DNA of 64,000 bases from Pseudomonas sp. MWU13-2105. GTDB lineage: Bacteria; Pseudomonadota; Gammaproteobacteria; Pseudomonadales; Pseudomonadaceae. Position numbers and translations under genes: made by a program. Shown here piece by piece: positions 34,740 to 43,547 of the stretch. The DNA lies in assembly GCF_023242315.1 (NCBI RefSeq), contig NZ_JALLIY010000015.1:155675-219674 (forward strand), given 5' to 3'. How positions within the stretch are numbered: position 1 is the first letter of the stretch; each line of letters begins with the position of its first letter. Below the pieces are notes generated by a model. The model worked only from the letters and a program-made list of their open reading frames with translations, was not told where the DNA came from and made no database searches.

Positions 34740-35897
34740 ATGCGTTGGGCGACTTATTTCGCCGTGCTGGCTTCGGTACTCAGTGTCGGGCTGGCACTGG
34801 GCGTGAGCATGCCGTTGGTGTCCCTGCGCCTGGAAAGCTGGGGGTATGGCGCTTTCGCCATTGGCGTGATGGCGGCGATGCCGGCCATCGGCGTGTTGCT
34901 CGGCGCCAGCGTCTCCAGCCATCTGGCAGCGCGCTTCGGCACCGCCCGGCTCATGGCTCTCTGCCTGTGGGCCGGGGCCCTGTCCATCGGTTTGCTGGCG
35001 CTGCTGCCCAGCTACCCGGTGTGGCTGGTGCTGCGCCTGATGATCGGGGTGATCCTGACCATTGTCTTCATTCTTGGCGAAAGCTGGATCAACCAACTGG
35101 TGGTCGAGCAATGGCGCGGGCGCCTGGTGGCGCTGTATGGCAGCAGCTATGCGCTGAGCCAACTGTCTGGTCCGCTGCTGCTGGCCGCCGTGGGCACCGA
35201 GGGCGATTACGGTTTCTGGGTCGGCGTGAGCTTGCTGGTGGCCGCGCCGTTGCTGTTGCTGGGGCGTAGCGGTGCGCCCAGCTCGGAGCCGAGTCGCGTG
35301 ACCCTGATGGACTTGCTGGGTTTCTGTCGGGGTTTGCCGGCCATTGCCTGGGCCATTTCGCTGTTTGCCGCCTTCGAGGCGATGATTCTGACGTTGCTGC
35401 CGGTTTACTGCCTACGCCAGGGCTTCACGGCGGATATTGCCCTGGCGATGGTCAGCACCGTGGTGGTGGGCGATGCCTTGTTGCAGTTGCCAATCGGGGC
35501 CTTGGCCGACCGGCTGTCCCGGCGTGCGCTGTTCATCGGTTGTGCCCTGGCGCTGATGCTGTCGAGCCTGGCGGTGCCGCTGTTGCTCGACACCTTGCTG
35601 ATCTGGCCGTTGTGGGTGCTGTTCGGCGCCAGCGCGGGAGGCCTGTTCACCTTGTCGTTGATCCTGATCGGCGAGCGTTATCGCGACGACGCGCTGGTGC
35701 GGGCCAACGCCCATGTGGCGCAGTTGTGGGGCATTGGCTGCCTGATCGGGCCGTTGGTGGCGGGGGCGGGCAGCCAGTGGATCAGCGGGCACGCCTTGCC
35801 GCTGTTCATGGCGGCTGGAGCCTTGGGGTTGTTGGTGTTGGCGTTGCGCCAGGGTGCCTTCGGCACGGCACAGCCGGCCCCGCCTTTGCAGGCGTAG
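34740..35897 (+). CDS. MFS transporter
   Basis: A 385-residue major-facilitator protein with about 12 membrane helices. The A-like loop between helices 2 and 3 (SSHLAARFGTARLMAL) and the mid-protein equivalent (PIGALADRLSRRALFIG) are clear. ILGESWINQLVVEQWRGRLVALYGSSYALSQLSGP resembles the YcaD-like subfamily. GGAG lies 8 bases before the ATG. It is separated from kauB by a terminator. Substrate unknown. Confidence 0.9.
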   Translation: MRWATYFAVLASVLSVGLALGVSMPLVSLRLESWGYGAFAIGVMAAMPAIGVLLGASVSSHLAARFGTARLMALCLWAGALSIGLLALLPSYPVWLVLRLMIGVILTIVFILGESWINQLVVEQWRGRLVALYGSSYALSQLSGPLLLAAVGTEGDYGFWVGVSLLVAAPLLLLGRSGAPSSEPSRVTLMDLLGFCRGLPAIAWAISLFAAFEAMILTLLPVYCLRQGFTADIALAMVSTVVVGDALLQLPIGALADRLSRRALFIGCALALMLSSLAVPLLLDTLLIWPLWVLFGASAGGLFTLSLILIGERYRDDALVRANAHVAQLWGIGCLIGPLVAGAGSQWISGHALPLFMAAGALGLLVLALRQGAFGTAQPAPPLQA

Positions 35898-35965
35898 GGT
35901 TGGTCCGCGAAGTGGAGCTTTGCATCACCACGAAATACAGTGGCGGCCATGGCCGTTACGAGCGT

Positions 35966-37519
35966 TCAGAGCATGCGCTCCAGCCCGATATGGTTGGCGA
36001 ACCAGGCGTTGAAGCGGCGCCACCAGTTGCCCGGCTCCTGGTGCAACTCGTGGAGCTGCCCGTGGTCCTCGGTGACCCAGACAATCTGCCCCTGTTCCAG
36101 GCGCGGCTGGTAGCTCAGGGCCGGGGCCATCCCGCGCAAGGCCAGGGTTCGAACGTGTTCCGCCAGCTCCGGACTGTCCACCAGGACGCCGACTTCGGTG
36201 TTCCACAGCACCGAGCGCGGGTCAAAGTTGAATGAGCCGATAAAGGATTTCTGCCGGTCGAAAATCATCGCCTTGCTGTGCAGGCTGGAGTCCGAGCCCT
36301 TGTAGGACGCGCTATGAAACAGGTGCGGCCCGCTGCCGCCACGCTCCCCGGGCTGGCGCCGCAGTTCGAAGAGTTTCACGCCGTGTGCCAGCAAGGCCTT
36401 GCGATAGGGCGCATAACCGCCGTGCACGGCCGGCACGTCGGTGGCCTCCAGCGAGTTGGTCAGCAGGCTGACCGAGACCCCGGCGTCGGCACGTCCGGTC
36501 AGGTAGACCAAGCCCGGCTGACCGGGCACGAAGTAGGCGGAAATCATCATCAGTTCGGTATGAACGTTTTTCAATTCCGGCGCCAACTGTGTGGTCAGCA
36601 GCAGTCGTGGATCTGGCTCGTCCCTGGCCAGGACCTTGCTCGGCGCGTCCCACAGCGCCTGGCTCCAGGCCCAGGTCAGTTGGCGGCGCCAGATGTCCAT
36701 GTGGGGTTCGCTCTTGTAGGCTCGGAGCTTCAGGTACAGGGCGGTATTGTGCTGGCGATCGCTGCCCAACGAGTCGTTGAGCTGCCGCCGGGCCCTGGTC
36801 AGTTCGGCCGCGGACGCGGAGCTGGAGAGGAAGTCGCCGATGGGCGCGCTCAGGGCGCTATTCCAGTACTGGTCGAAGCTGTGCCCGAGTTGCTCGGCCA
36901 CGGGGCCGAAGCCGAGCAGGTCGATATCGGTGAAGTTCAGGTCGGGCTGGGCCCCGAAATATTCGTCCCCCAGGTTGCGCCCGCCGACGATGGCTGCGCT
37001 GTTGTCGGCCAGCCACAGTTTGTTGTGCATCCGTCGGTGTTGCTGCGACAGGTTGAACAGGCGGCCCAGGGCGCGGGTGGCGCCGGTGCTGCGACCCAGG
37101 TTCAGCGGATTGAACAGGCGAATCTGGATATTCGGATGCGCGGCCAGCGTGCCGATGATCGCGTCGAGTCCGTCGCTGGCGGTATCGTCCAGCAGGATAC
37201 GCACCCGGACGCCGCGATCGGCGGCCTTGAGCAACTCATCCACCAGCATGCGCGTGCTCAGGCCGTCATGGACGATGTAGTACTGCAGATCCAGGCTGAC
37301 CTGGGCATTGCGGATCAGTTCGGCCCGGGCCCTGAACGCTTCGCTGCCGTTGGGCAGCAGGCGAAAGCCCGAGCGTCCCTGCCAGGGCGCGGCCTGGGCC
37401 TGGATCGAACGGCCGAAGGCCGACTCACCCGCCGGCAGGGCCTGGCTGGGAAGCCGTGGGGCCTCCAGGGAGGCGCATCCGCTCAACAGCAGGACAATGA
37501 GCAGCAAACAGGCTTTCAA
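35966..37519 (-). CDS. Phospholipase D-family lipoprotein (ClsC/YmdC-like)
   Basis: A 517-residue protein with lipobox LLLSGC, so probably an anchored envelope enzyme. Two complete HKD motifs are present: HNKLWLAD (H165, K167, D172) with IVGGRN, and HSKAMIFD (H414, K416, D421) with FIGSFN. The arrangement matches phospholipase D-type cardiolipin synthases such as ClsC/YmdC, though that enzyme is not a typical lipoprotein. It probably transfers or hydrolyses phospholipid headgroups. Single gene, convergent with the MFS gene. The exact reaction is not settled. Confidence 0.87.
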   Translation of the reverse strand: MKACLLLIVLLLSGCASLEAPRLPSQALPAGESAFGRSIQAQAAPWQGRSGFRLLPNGSEAFRARAELIRNAQVSLDLQYYIVHDGLSTRMLVDELLKAADRGVRVRILLDDTASDGLDAIIGTLAAHPNIQIRLFNPLNLGRSTGATRALGRLFNLSQQHRRMHNKLWLADNSAAIVGGRNLGDEYFGAQPDLNFTDIDLLGFGPVAEQLGHSFDQYWNSALSAPIGDFLSSSASAAELTRARRQLNDSLGSDRQHNTALYLKLRAYKSEPHMDIWRRQLTWAWSQALWDAPSKVLARDEPDPRLLLTTQLAPELKNVHTELMMISAYFVPGQPGLVYLTGRADAGVSVSLLTNSLEATDVPAVHGGYAPYRKALLAHGVKLFELRRQPGERGGSGPHLFHSASYKGSDSSLHSKAMIFDRQKSFIGSFNFDPRSVLWNTEVGVLVDSPELAEHVRTLALRGMAPALSYQPRLEQGQIVWVTEDHGQLHELHQEPGNWWRRFNAWFANHIGLERML

Positions 37520-37579
37520 CGGTCATCGCCCCGGGTCATGGCAGGTGTCGGCATATGGACGCTGTCTGGCGGGTAAAGG

Positions 37580-39013
37580 TCAATCGATACCGCTCTCGGT
37601 TTGTGCCAGTAATTTGCTCGCGGCCTCGCCGACTTTGCGCACGGCCTCTTCGATCAGTGGCGTTGGCTTGGCAGCGTAGTTCATGCGCAGGCAGTTACGA
37701 TATTTGCCCGAGGCCGAAAAGATACTGCCCACCGCGATCTGCACGCCCTGGTCCTGCAACGCGCGGTTCAGGCGCAGGGCATCGAAACCTTCGGGCAGTT
37801 CGACCCAGAGCATGAAGCTGCCCTGGGGACGGCTGGCCCGGGTGCCGGCGGGAAAGTAGCGACTGATCCAGTCGATCATCAGGTCGCGATTGCGCTGGTA
37901 TTGGCTGCGCATGCGCCGCAGATGCGGCTCGAAGTGGCCGTTCTTCAGGAAGTCGGCGATGGCCAGCTGCGGCTGCGGCGCCGTGGAACCGGTGCTGATG
38001 TACTTCATGTGCAGCACCCGTTCGAGGTAACGCCCGGGTGCGACCCAGCCGATGCGCAGGCCCGGGGCGAGGGTCTTGGAGAAGGAACTGCAGAGCAATA
38101 CGCGGCCGTCCTCATCGAAGGACTTTATGGTGCGCGGACGGGGGTAGGTATAGGCCAGTTCGCCATACACATCGTCCTCGATAATCGCCACGTCGAAGCG
38201 CTGCGCGAGGGTCAGCAGGGCCCGCTTGCGCGACTCCGGCATGATGTAGCCCAGTGGGTTGTTGCAGTTGGGGGTCAACTGTATGGCCTTGATCGGCCAC
38301 TGTTCCAGGGCCAGTTCGAGGGCGTCGAGACTGATGCCGGTGAGCGGGTCGGTGGGGATTTCCAAGGCCTTCATGCCCAACCCCTTGAGGGTCTGCATGG
38401 CGCCATGGAAGCTCGGCGAGTCCACCGCGACGATATCCCCCGGCTCGCAGATGGAGCGGATGCTGGTGGACAGGGCCTCGTGGCAGCCGGTGGTGATCAC
38501 CAGGTCGTTGGGGCCGAGCTGGCAGCCCGAGTCGAGCAGCAGTCGCGCCACCTGCTCGCGCAGTCCGAGGTTGCCGTGGATATTGTCGTAGGCCAGGCCG
38601 GGCATGTCCTGGCGGCGGCTGATCTGCGCCAGGCTGCGCAGCAGCGGTTTCAGGGTCGGGCTGTCGATGTCCGGCATGCCACGGCCCAACTGTACGGTAT
38701 CCTCGCGAGGGACGGCGCGGATCAGTTCCAGCACTTGTTCCCACTGCGAAATATCCACGGGGCGCTGCGCCGGCCGCCCGATTACCGGCAACGCTGGCAG
38801 TTCGCGGCTTACGGGCACGAAATAGCCTGACTTGGGTTTCGGTTGGGCCAGCCCGCTGTCTTCCAGGACACGGTAGGCCTGCTGCACGGTACTCAGGCTG
38901 ACACCGTGTTCCACACTCAGCGCCCGTACAGAAGGCAGGCGATCACCCGGACGATAGAAACCCTGTTCTATGCGGGTTCCAAGCAGTTCGGCGAGGTTGA
39001 CGTAGAGGGTCAT
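37580..39013 (-). CDS. MocR-type PLP-dependent transcriptional regulator
   Basis: A 477-residue fusion of a GntR winged helix (about 1-70; PGDRLPSVRALSVEHGVSLSTVQQAYRVLE) and a fold-type I aminotransferase domain. The PLP lysine is in SSFSKTLAPGLRIGW, with QLTPNCNNPLGYIM and DDVYGELAY also present. MocR proteins sense amino acids or PLP and regulate nearby genes. It is divergent from a DUF1127 gene, with dyads between them at 39068-39131. Target unknown. Confidence 0.92.
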   Translation of the reverse strand: MTLYVNLAELLGTRIEQGFYRPGDRLPSVRALSVEHGVSLSTVQQAYRVLEDSGLAQPKPKSGYFVPVSRELPALPVIGRPAQRPVDISQWEQVLELIRAVPREDTVQLGRGMPDIDSPTLKPLLRSLAQISRRQDMPGLAYDNIHGNLGLREQVARLLLDSGCQLGPNDLVITTGCHEALSTSIRSICEPGDIVAVDSPSFHGAMQTLKGLGMKALEIPTDPLTGISLDALELALEQWPIKAIQLTPNCNNPLGYIMPESRKRALLTLAQRFDVAIIEDDVYGELAYTYPRPRTIKSFDEDGRVLLCSSFSKTLAPGLRIGWVAPGRYLERVLHMKYISTGSTAPQPQLAIADFLKNGHFEPHLRRMRSQYQRNRDLMIDWISRYFPAGTRASRPQGSFMLWVELPEGFDALRLNRALQDQGVQIAVGSIFSASGKYRNCLRMNYAAKPTPLIEEAVRKVGEAASKLLAQTESGID

Positions 39014-39067
39014 GGCACGATTCTCGGGTGCGGTGGAAAGCGTTGGCCGGTACAGATAGGGTGAAAA

Positions 39068-39131
39068 TACAGGATTCAGTCGTACTTTGGCGATATCTGT
39101 ATTGAATTAATAAAAATTGATTGAATCTGTA
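39068..39131. promoter_or_regulatory. Inverted repeats between mocR and DUF1127 gene
   Basis: TACAGGATTCAGTC at the left and GATTGAATCTGTA at the right form an imperfect inverted pair (two changes and a one-base length difference). A further CTGTATTGAATTA lies between them. The 180-base divergent gap makes these likely sites of the MocR regulator. Confidence 0.5.
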
Positions 39132-39195
39132 ATGGTTTTGGTCGTTCGCCCATCCTGTGTACTCATGGCAACCGAGTAACAAAGGAGCAGAGGTA

Positions 39196-39441
39196 ATGAA
39201 CGGCATGAGCGATGTGCGTCTGGTGTTGCGCAGTCAGGAACTGATGATCGAGCACGAGCGGGTAGTCATGGCGTCTTCCGCCCGTGCCTGCGCGCCGGCC
39301 TCCGGTCGCATGGGTCTGTTCTGGCATCGCCTGCGCACCCGCAAGACCTTGCTTGAACTCACGCCCGAGCAACTGCGCGATGTCGGCCTGAGCCGGGAGC
39401 AGGCGCGGGAAGAAGGCCTGAAACCGTTCTGGCGTTCTTAG
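39196..39441 (+). CDS. DUF1127 small protein
   Basis: An 81-residue protein. The C-terminal half has the DUF1127 pattern WHRLRTRKTLLELTPEQLRDVGLSREQAREE, including the DIG-like DVG turn. AAAGGAG precedes the ATG at 39196. Small DUF1127 proteins bind RNA or affect nitrogen and phosphate metabolism in alpha-proteobacteria; no role is known here. Divergent from mocR, its probable regulator. Confidence 0.85.
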   Translation: MNGMSDVRLVLRSQELMIEHERVVMASSARACAPASGRMGLFWHRLRTRKTLLELTPEQLRDVGLSREQAREEGLKPFWRS

Positions 39442-39450
39442 CGCGAAACG

Positions 39451-39535
39451 TGTGGGGGCCCGGCTTGCCGGCGATGGCGGCCGACCAGGCGATGCTGGGT
39501 TGACTGGTCTCATCGCCGGCTAGCCGGCTCCTACA
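39451..39535. repeat. REP doublet, type C
   Basis: TGTGGGGGCCCGGCTTGCCG(GCGAT) and the complementary ATCGCCGGCTAGCCGGCTCC flank about 35 bases. Same type as 44765-44848. Confidence 0.8.
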
Positions 39536-39622
39536 GGGGGGTGTGCAGATGAACAGGTTTGCTGCCGGGAGCGGTCTTTTCAGGCAAAATCCACGTTCAC
39601 TCTTCTTTCCGGTCGTTATTCG

Positions 39623-39976
39623 ATGAGCTGCAACAGTCAGAAAATCCGCTTTCTGCGCCAGCAGATTCCGTCTTTCGAATGCGTGCCGGGCTGTCACGAC
39701 TGCTGCGGCCCGGTGACCACCTCTTCCGAGGAGATGGCCCGCCTGCCGCGCAAGACCGCCGCCGAGCAGGAAGCGGCGCTCAACGAGCTCAATTGCGTGC
39801 ACCTGGGACCGAACGGTTGCACGGTGTATGACGAGCGCCCGCTGATCTGTCGTTTGTTCGGGACGACGCCGACGCTGCCTTGCCCCAATGGTCGCGGTCC
39901 CGTGGAGATGATTCATCCACGGGCCGAGAAGCAGGTGCACGAATACATCGCCAGTACCCGGCAGGTGCTCGTCTAG
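39623..39976 (+). CDS. YkgJ-family cysteine cluster protein
   Basis: A 117-residue protein of the YkgJ zinc/iron-chelating family. The cluster CVPGCHDCC (C20, C24, C27, C28) is followed by C58, C66, C76 and C87, with CTVYDERPLICRLFG the family signature. It probably binds a metal or Fe-S centre. Convergent with lrp, the stop only 2 bases from the lrp stop. Role unknown. Confidence 0.87.
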   Translation: MSCNSQKIRFLRQQIPSFECVPGCHDCCGPVTTSSEEMARLPRKTAAEQEAALNELNCVHLGPNGCTVYDERPLICRLFGTTPTLPCPNGRGPVEMIHPRAEKQVHEYIASTRQVLV

Positions 39977-39978
39977 CT

Positions 39979-40467
39979 TCAATCCGGAATCGGCAGGTTC
40001 AGGCTCTCTTTCACTTCCTCCATCACGATATAGCTCTTGGATTCCCGTACATGGGGCAGCTTGAGCAGGATGTCGCCAAGCAATTTGCGGTAGGAGGCCA
40101 TCTCGGAAATCCGCGCTTTCACCAGGTAGTCGAAATCCCCCGAGACCAGGTGGCATTCCAGCACATGGGGCAATTTCAGCACGGCACGTCGGAACTCTTC
40201 GAAGGTGTCGCCTGATTTGTAGTCGAGGCTGATCTCGACGAACACCAGCAGGCTGCCCTTGAGGTGCTGCGGGTTCAACCGGGCGTTGTAGCCCATGATG
40301 ATGCCTTCGCGCTCCAGCCGGCGCACCCGTTCGGTACAGGGCGTGGTGGACAGACCGACCTTTTCGCCCAGCTCGGTGAACGAGATGCGCCCGTCGGCCT
40401 GCAGGATGCGCAGGATATTGCGGTCGATCTTGTCCAGCTCGCGTTTGGTCTGATGGTTGGTTCTCAT
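39979..40467 (-). CDS. lrp: Leucine-responsive regulatory protein Lrp (DadR)
   Basis: A 162-residue Lrp/AsnC regulator. The helix-turn-helix is in GRISFTELGEKVGLSTTPCTERVRRLE and the RAM ligand domain follows (LLVFVEISLDYKSGDTFEEF, HLVSGDFDYLVKARI). The start at 40467 (MRTNHQTKRELDKID) has GGAGG upstream. Divergent from dadA; in P. aeruginosa this protein activates dadAX in response to L-alanine. The intergenic gap holds a 12-bp palindrome. Confidence 0.95.
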   Translation of the reverse strand: MRTNHQTKRELDKIDRNILRILQADGRISFTELGEKVGLSTTPCTERVRRLEREGIIMGYNARLNPQHLKGSLLVFVEISLDYKSGDTFEEFRRAVLKLPHVLECHLVSGDFDYLVKARISEMASYRKLLGDILLKLPHVRESKSYIVMEEVKESLNLPIPD

Positions 40468-40500
40468 TAGGGAATGCCCCTCCGTCAAAAGCGATAGTGC

Positions 40501-40512
40501 CGAGAATTCTCG
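40501..40512. promoter_or_regulatory. 12-bp palindrome between lrp and dadA
   Basis: CGAGAATTCTCG is a perfect palindrome in the divergent gap. It may be an Lrp/DadR contact point controlling both genes; the AT-rich bases after it probably hold the dadA promoter. Confidence 0.4.
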
Positions 40513-40626
40513 CCAAATATAGGCACTTATATAGTGAAAAGCACTGGCTATTGTTTTTTAAACTGCGCGCATCTTGGCTTTCAACACTAAACACCGGCGG
40601 CTGGCCGCGGATTGAGGGATAGACAC

Positions 40627-41931
40627 ATGCGAGTTCTGGTCTTGGGTAGCGGCGTCATTGGTACCGCCAGTGCTTATTATCTGGCCCGGGCCGGTTTCGA
40701 GGTGGTGGTGGTCGACCGTCAGCCGGCGGCCGCCATGGAAACCAGTTTTGCCAACGCCGGCCAGGTCTCGCCCGGCTATGCCTCGCCTTGGGCCGCCCCG
40801 GGCGTGCCGCTCAAGGCCATCAAGTGGTTGCTGCAGCGCCACGCGCCGCTGGCGATCAAGGCCACCGCCGATATCGACCAGTACCTGTGGATGGCGCAGA
40901 TGCTGCGCAACTGCACCGCCAGCCGTTATGCCGTGAACAAGGAGCGCATGGTCCGCCTGTCCGAGTACAGCCGTGACTGCCTCGACGAGCTGCGCGCCGA
41001 AACCGGGATTGCCTACGAGGGCCGTAGCCTGGGGACTACCCAGTTGTTCCGCACCCAGGCGCAACTCGATGGCGCGGCAAAAGACATCGCGGTACTGAAA
41101 GAGTCCGGCGTACCTTACGAACTGCTCGACCGTGCCGGCATTGCCCGGGTCGAACCGGCTTTGGCCAGTGTCACTGATATCCTCGCCGGGGCCCTGCGCC
41201 TGCCGAACGACCAGACTGGCGACTGCCAGATGTTCACCACCCGCCTGGCCGAAATGGCCGTCAAGCTCGGTGTGGAGTTCCGCTTCGGCCAGGACATTCA
41301 ACGGCTCGACCACGCGGGCGACCGCATCAACGGCGTGTGGATCGACGGCAAGCTGGAAACCGCCGACCGCTACGTGCTGGCGCTGGGCAGTTATTCGCCG
41401 CAGTTGCTCAAGCCGCTGGGGATCAGGGCGCCGGTCTACCCGCTCAAGGGTTACTCGCTGACCGTGCCGATCACCAACCCGGCGATGGCTCCGACTTCGA
41501 CTATCCTTGACGAGACCTACAAGGTCGCGATCACTCGCTTCGACAACCGCATCCGTGTCGGTGGCATGGCGGAAATCGCCGGTTTTGACCTGTCGCTGAA
41601 TCCGAAACGGCGCGAAACGCTGGAGATGATCGTCGGCGATCTTTATCCTCAGGGCGGCGACCTCGAGCAAGCCAGCTTCTGGACCGGTTTGCGCCCGACC
41701 ACGCCCGACGGCACGCCGATCGTGGGGGCCACCTCTTTCCGCAATCTGTTCCTGAACACCGGTCACGGCACGCTCGGCTGGACCATGGCTTGTGGCTCCG
41801 GTCGCCTGTTGGCTGACCTGATGGCGAAGAAAAAGCCACAGATCAGTGCCGAAGGCCTCGATATTTCCCGTTACGGCAAAACGCCCCAGGAGACTGCAAA
41901 ACATGGCAATCCAGCGCCAGCTCACCAATGA
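40627..41931 (+). CDS. dadA: D-amino acid dehydrogenase DadA
   Basis: A 434-residue FAD flavoprotein that oxidises D-alanine to pyruvate and feeds electrons to the respiratory chain. The N-terminal dinucleotide motif VLVLGSGVIGTASAYYLARAG, the segment NAGQVSPGYASPWAAPGVPL and C-terminal NTGHGTLGWTMACGSG are typical. The start at 40627 (MRVLVLGS) is the family start. Its 3' end overlaps the ridA-like gene by 29 bases. Part of dadA-ridA-dadX. Confidence 0.96.
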   Translation: MRVLVLGSGVIGTASAYYLARAGFEVVVVDRQPAAAMETSFANAGQVSPGYASPWAAPGVPLKAIKWLLQRHAPLAIKATADIDQYLWMAQMLRNCTASRYAVNKERMVRLSEYSRDCLDELRAETGIAYEGRSLGTTQLFRTQAQLDGAAKDIAVLKESGVPYELLDRAGIARVEPALASVTDILAGALRLPNDQTGDCQMFTTRLAEMAVKLGVEFRFGQDIQRLDHAGDRINGVWIDGKLETADRYVLALGSYSPQLLKPLGIRAPVYPLKGYSLTVPITNPAMAPTSTILDETYKVAITRFDNRIRVGGMAEIAGFDLSLNPKRRETLEMIVGDLYPQGGDLEQASFWTGLRPTTPDGTPIVGATSFRNLFLNTGHGTLGWTMACGSGRLLADLMAKKKPQISAEGLDISRYGKTPQETAKHGNPAPAHQ

Positions 41932-42256
41932 ACGTCTGAGCCAGATCGTTGTTCACAGCGGTACCGTGTATCTGGCGGGGCAGGTTGGCGACAACATGAG
42001 CGCCGGGATTGAAACCCAGACCCGCGAAGCCCTCGGCAATATCGAGCGTTTGCTGGACCTGGCGGGTACCGACAAGAGCAGGTTGCTGTCGGTGACGATC
42101 TACCTGAAAGACATCGATGCCGACTTCGCCGGCATGAATTCGGTCTGGGACAAGTGGCTGCCCAAAGGCGTCGCGCCGGCCCGTGCCACGGTCGAAGCCA
42201 AGCTGTGCGAAGCTGAAATCCTGGTCGAGCTGTCGGTTGTGGCCGCTCTGCCTTAA
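41903..42256 (+). CDS. RidA-family protein of the dad operon
   Basis: A 117-residue RidA/YjgF-type protein (IVVHSGTVYLAGQVGDN, LLSVTIYLKDIDADFAGMN, RATVEAKLCEAEILVELSV). The catalytic arginine position is occupied (PARATVEAKL). Starting inside dadA and placed between dadA and dadX, it probably removes imine intermediates from D-alanine oxidation. Distinct from the housekeeping ridA at 14060. Confidence 0.93.
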   Translation: MAIQRQLTNERLSQIVVHSGTVYLAGQVGDNMSAGIETQTREALGNIERLLDLAGTDKSRLLSVTIYLKDIDADFAGMNSVWDKWLPKGVAPARATVEAKLCEAEILVELSVVAALP

Positions 42257-42344
42257 GTACGATCCCTCTCCCGGTGCGATGCTGGTCTCACTGCTTTTCG
42301 CACCGGTTTTTTATTCCCCGTTGACCGTCCAGAAGTTTGCCGCC

Positions 42345-43418
42345 ATGCGTCCTGCCCGTGCCCTGATCGATCTTCAAGCCCTGCGTCACAACTACCAATT
42401 GGCCCGCGAGCTGTCGGGCGCCCGAGCCCTCGCGGTGATCAAGGCCGATGCCTACGGTCATGGCGCGGTGCGCTGTGCCCAGGCCCTGGAGGCCGAGGCC
42501 GACGGTTTCGCCGTGGCCTGTATCGAGGAGGCCCTTGAACTCCGGGCTGGCGGGATTCGCGCGCCGATCCTGTTGCTGGAAGGCTTTTTCGAGGCCGACG
42601 AACTGCCCTTGATCGTCGAGCACGACTTCTGGTGCGTGGTGCATGCGCTCTGGCAACTGGAAGCCATCGAGCAGGCGGTGTTGGCCAAACCGATCAACGT
42701 CTGGCTCAAACTCGACTCGGGCATGCATCGCGTGGGTCTGGAACCGGCCGATTATCAGGCGGCTTACCGGCGCCTGCAGGCCAGCGGCAAGGTGGCGAAG
42801 ATTGTGTTGATGAGCCACTTCGCTCGCGCCGACGAGTTGGGCAGCCAGCGCAGCGCCGAGCAGGTGGCGGTCTTCAACGCCGCGCGCCATGGCTTGTCGG
42901 CCGAGGTCAGCCTGCGCAACTCCCCGGCAGTGCTTGGTTGGCCGCAGATTCCCAGCGACTGGGTGCGTCCCGGCATCCTGCTGTTCGGCTCGACCCCCTT
43001 TGAAGAGGAAAATCCTGTGGCCGCGCGTTTGCAGCCGGTGATGACACTGGAGTCGAAGGTCATCAGCGTACGCGAGCTGCCGGCAGGTCAGCCGGTGGGT
43101 TACGGAGGCCTGTTCGTGACGTCCAGGCCGACGCGGATCGGCGTGGTTGCCATGGGTTACGCTGACGGCTATCCGCGGCATGCACCGACCGGCACGCCGG
43201 TACTGGTGGCGGGTCAGCGCAGTCAGCTGCTGGGGCGGGTGTCGATGGACATGCTGTGCATTGACCTGACCGATGTGCCCCAGGCCGGACTGGGTTCGAC
43301 GGTGGAGTTGTGGGGCAAAAACATACTCGCCAGCGAGGTCGCCGCCCGCGCCGAGACCATTCCCTATCAGATTTTCTGCAACCTGCGCCGGGTACCACTG
43401 CTCTACGCCGGGAGCTAG
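42345..43418 (+). CDS. dadX: Catabolic alanine racemase DadX
   Basis: A 357-residue PLP racemase converting L- to D-alanine for DadA. The PLP lysine is K33 in VIKADAYGHG; the Tyr motif GYADGYPRH and SMDMLCIDLTD are present. The ATG at 42345 gives the standard length; the frame extends upstream past the ridA-like stop without homology. Last gene of the dad cluster. Confidence 0.96.
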   Translation: MRPARALIDLQALRHNYQLARELSGARALAVIKADAYGHGAVRCAQALEAEADGFAVACIEEALELRAGGIRAPILLLEGFFEADELPLIVEHDFWCVVHALWQLEAIEQAVLAKPINVWLKLDSGMHRVGLEPADYQAAYRRLQASGKVAKIVLMSHFARADELGSQRSAEQVAVFNAARHGLSAEVSLRNSPAVLGWPQIPSDWVRPGILLFGSTPFEEENPVAARLQPVMTLESKVISVRELPAGQPVGYGGLFVTSRPTRIGVVAMGYADGYPRHAPTGTPVLVAGQRSQLLGRVSMDMLCIDLTDVPQAGLGSTVELWGKNILASEVAARAETIPYQIFCNLRRVPLLYAGS

Positions 43419-43472
43419 CGGGAAACCATGCCGCGCCACAGGTCGTCCCGGCGAAGCGGATTCGGGCTCGTG

Positions 43473-43519
43473 TGTTGTAAATACTGAACGCTATGCCATG
43501 ATATCGCTCAATTACAACA
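43473..43519. promoter_or_regulatory. Candidate PauR operator
   Basis: TGTTGTAA (43473-43480) and TTACAACA (43512-43519) are exact inverted 8-mers about 30 bases apart, 29-75 bases before the pauR start. They fit a site for autoregulation by a dimeric or tetrameric HTH protein. Confidence 0.55.
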
Positions 43520-43547
43520 TCGCCTGAATCCCTGGGAGACTGCCGTA

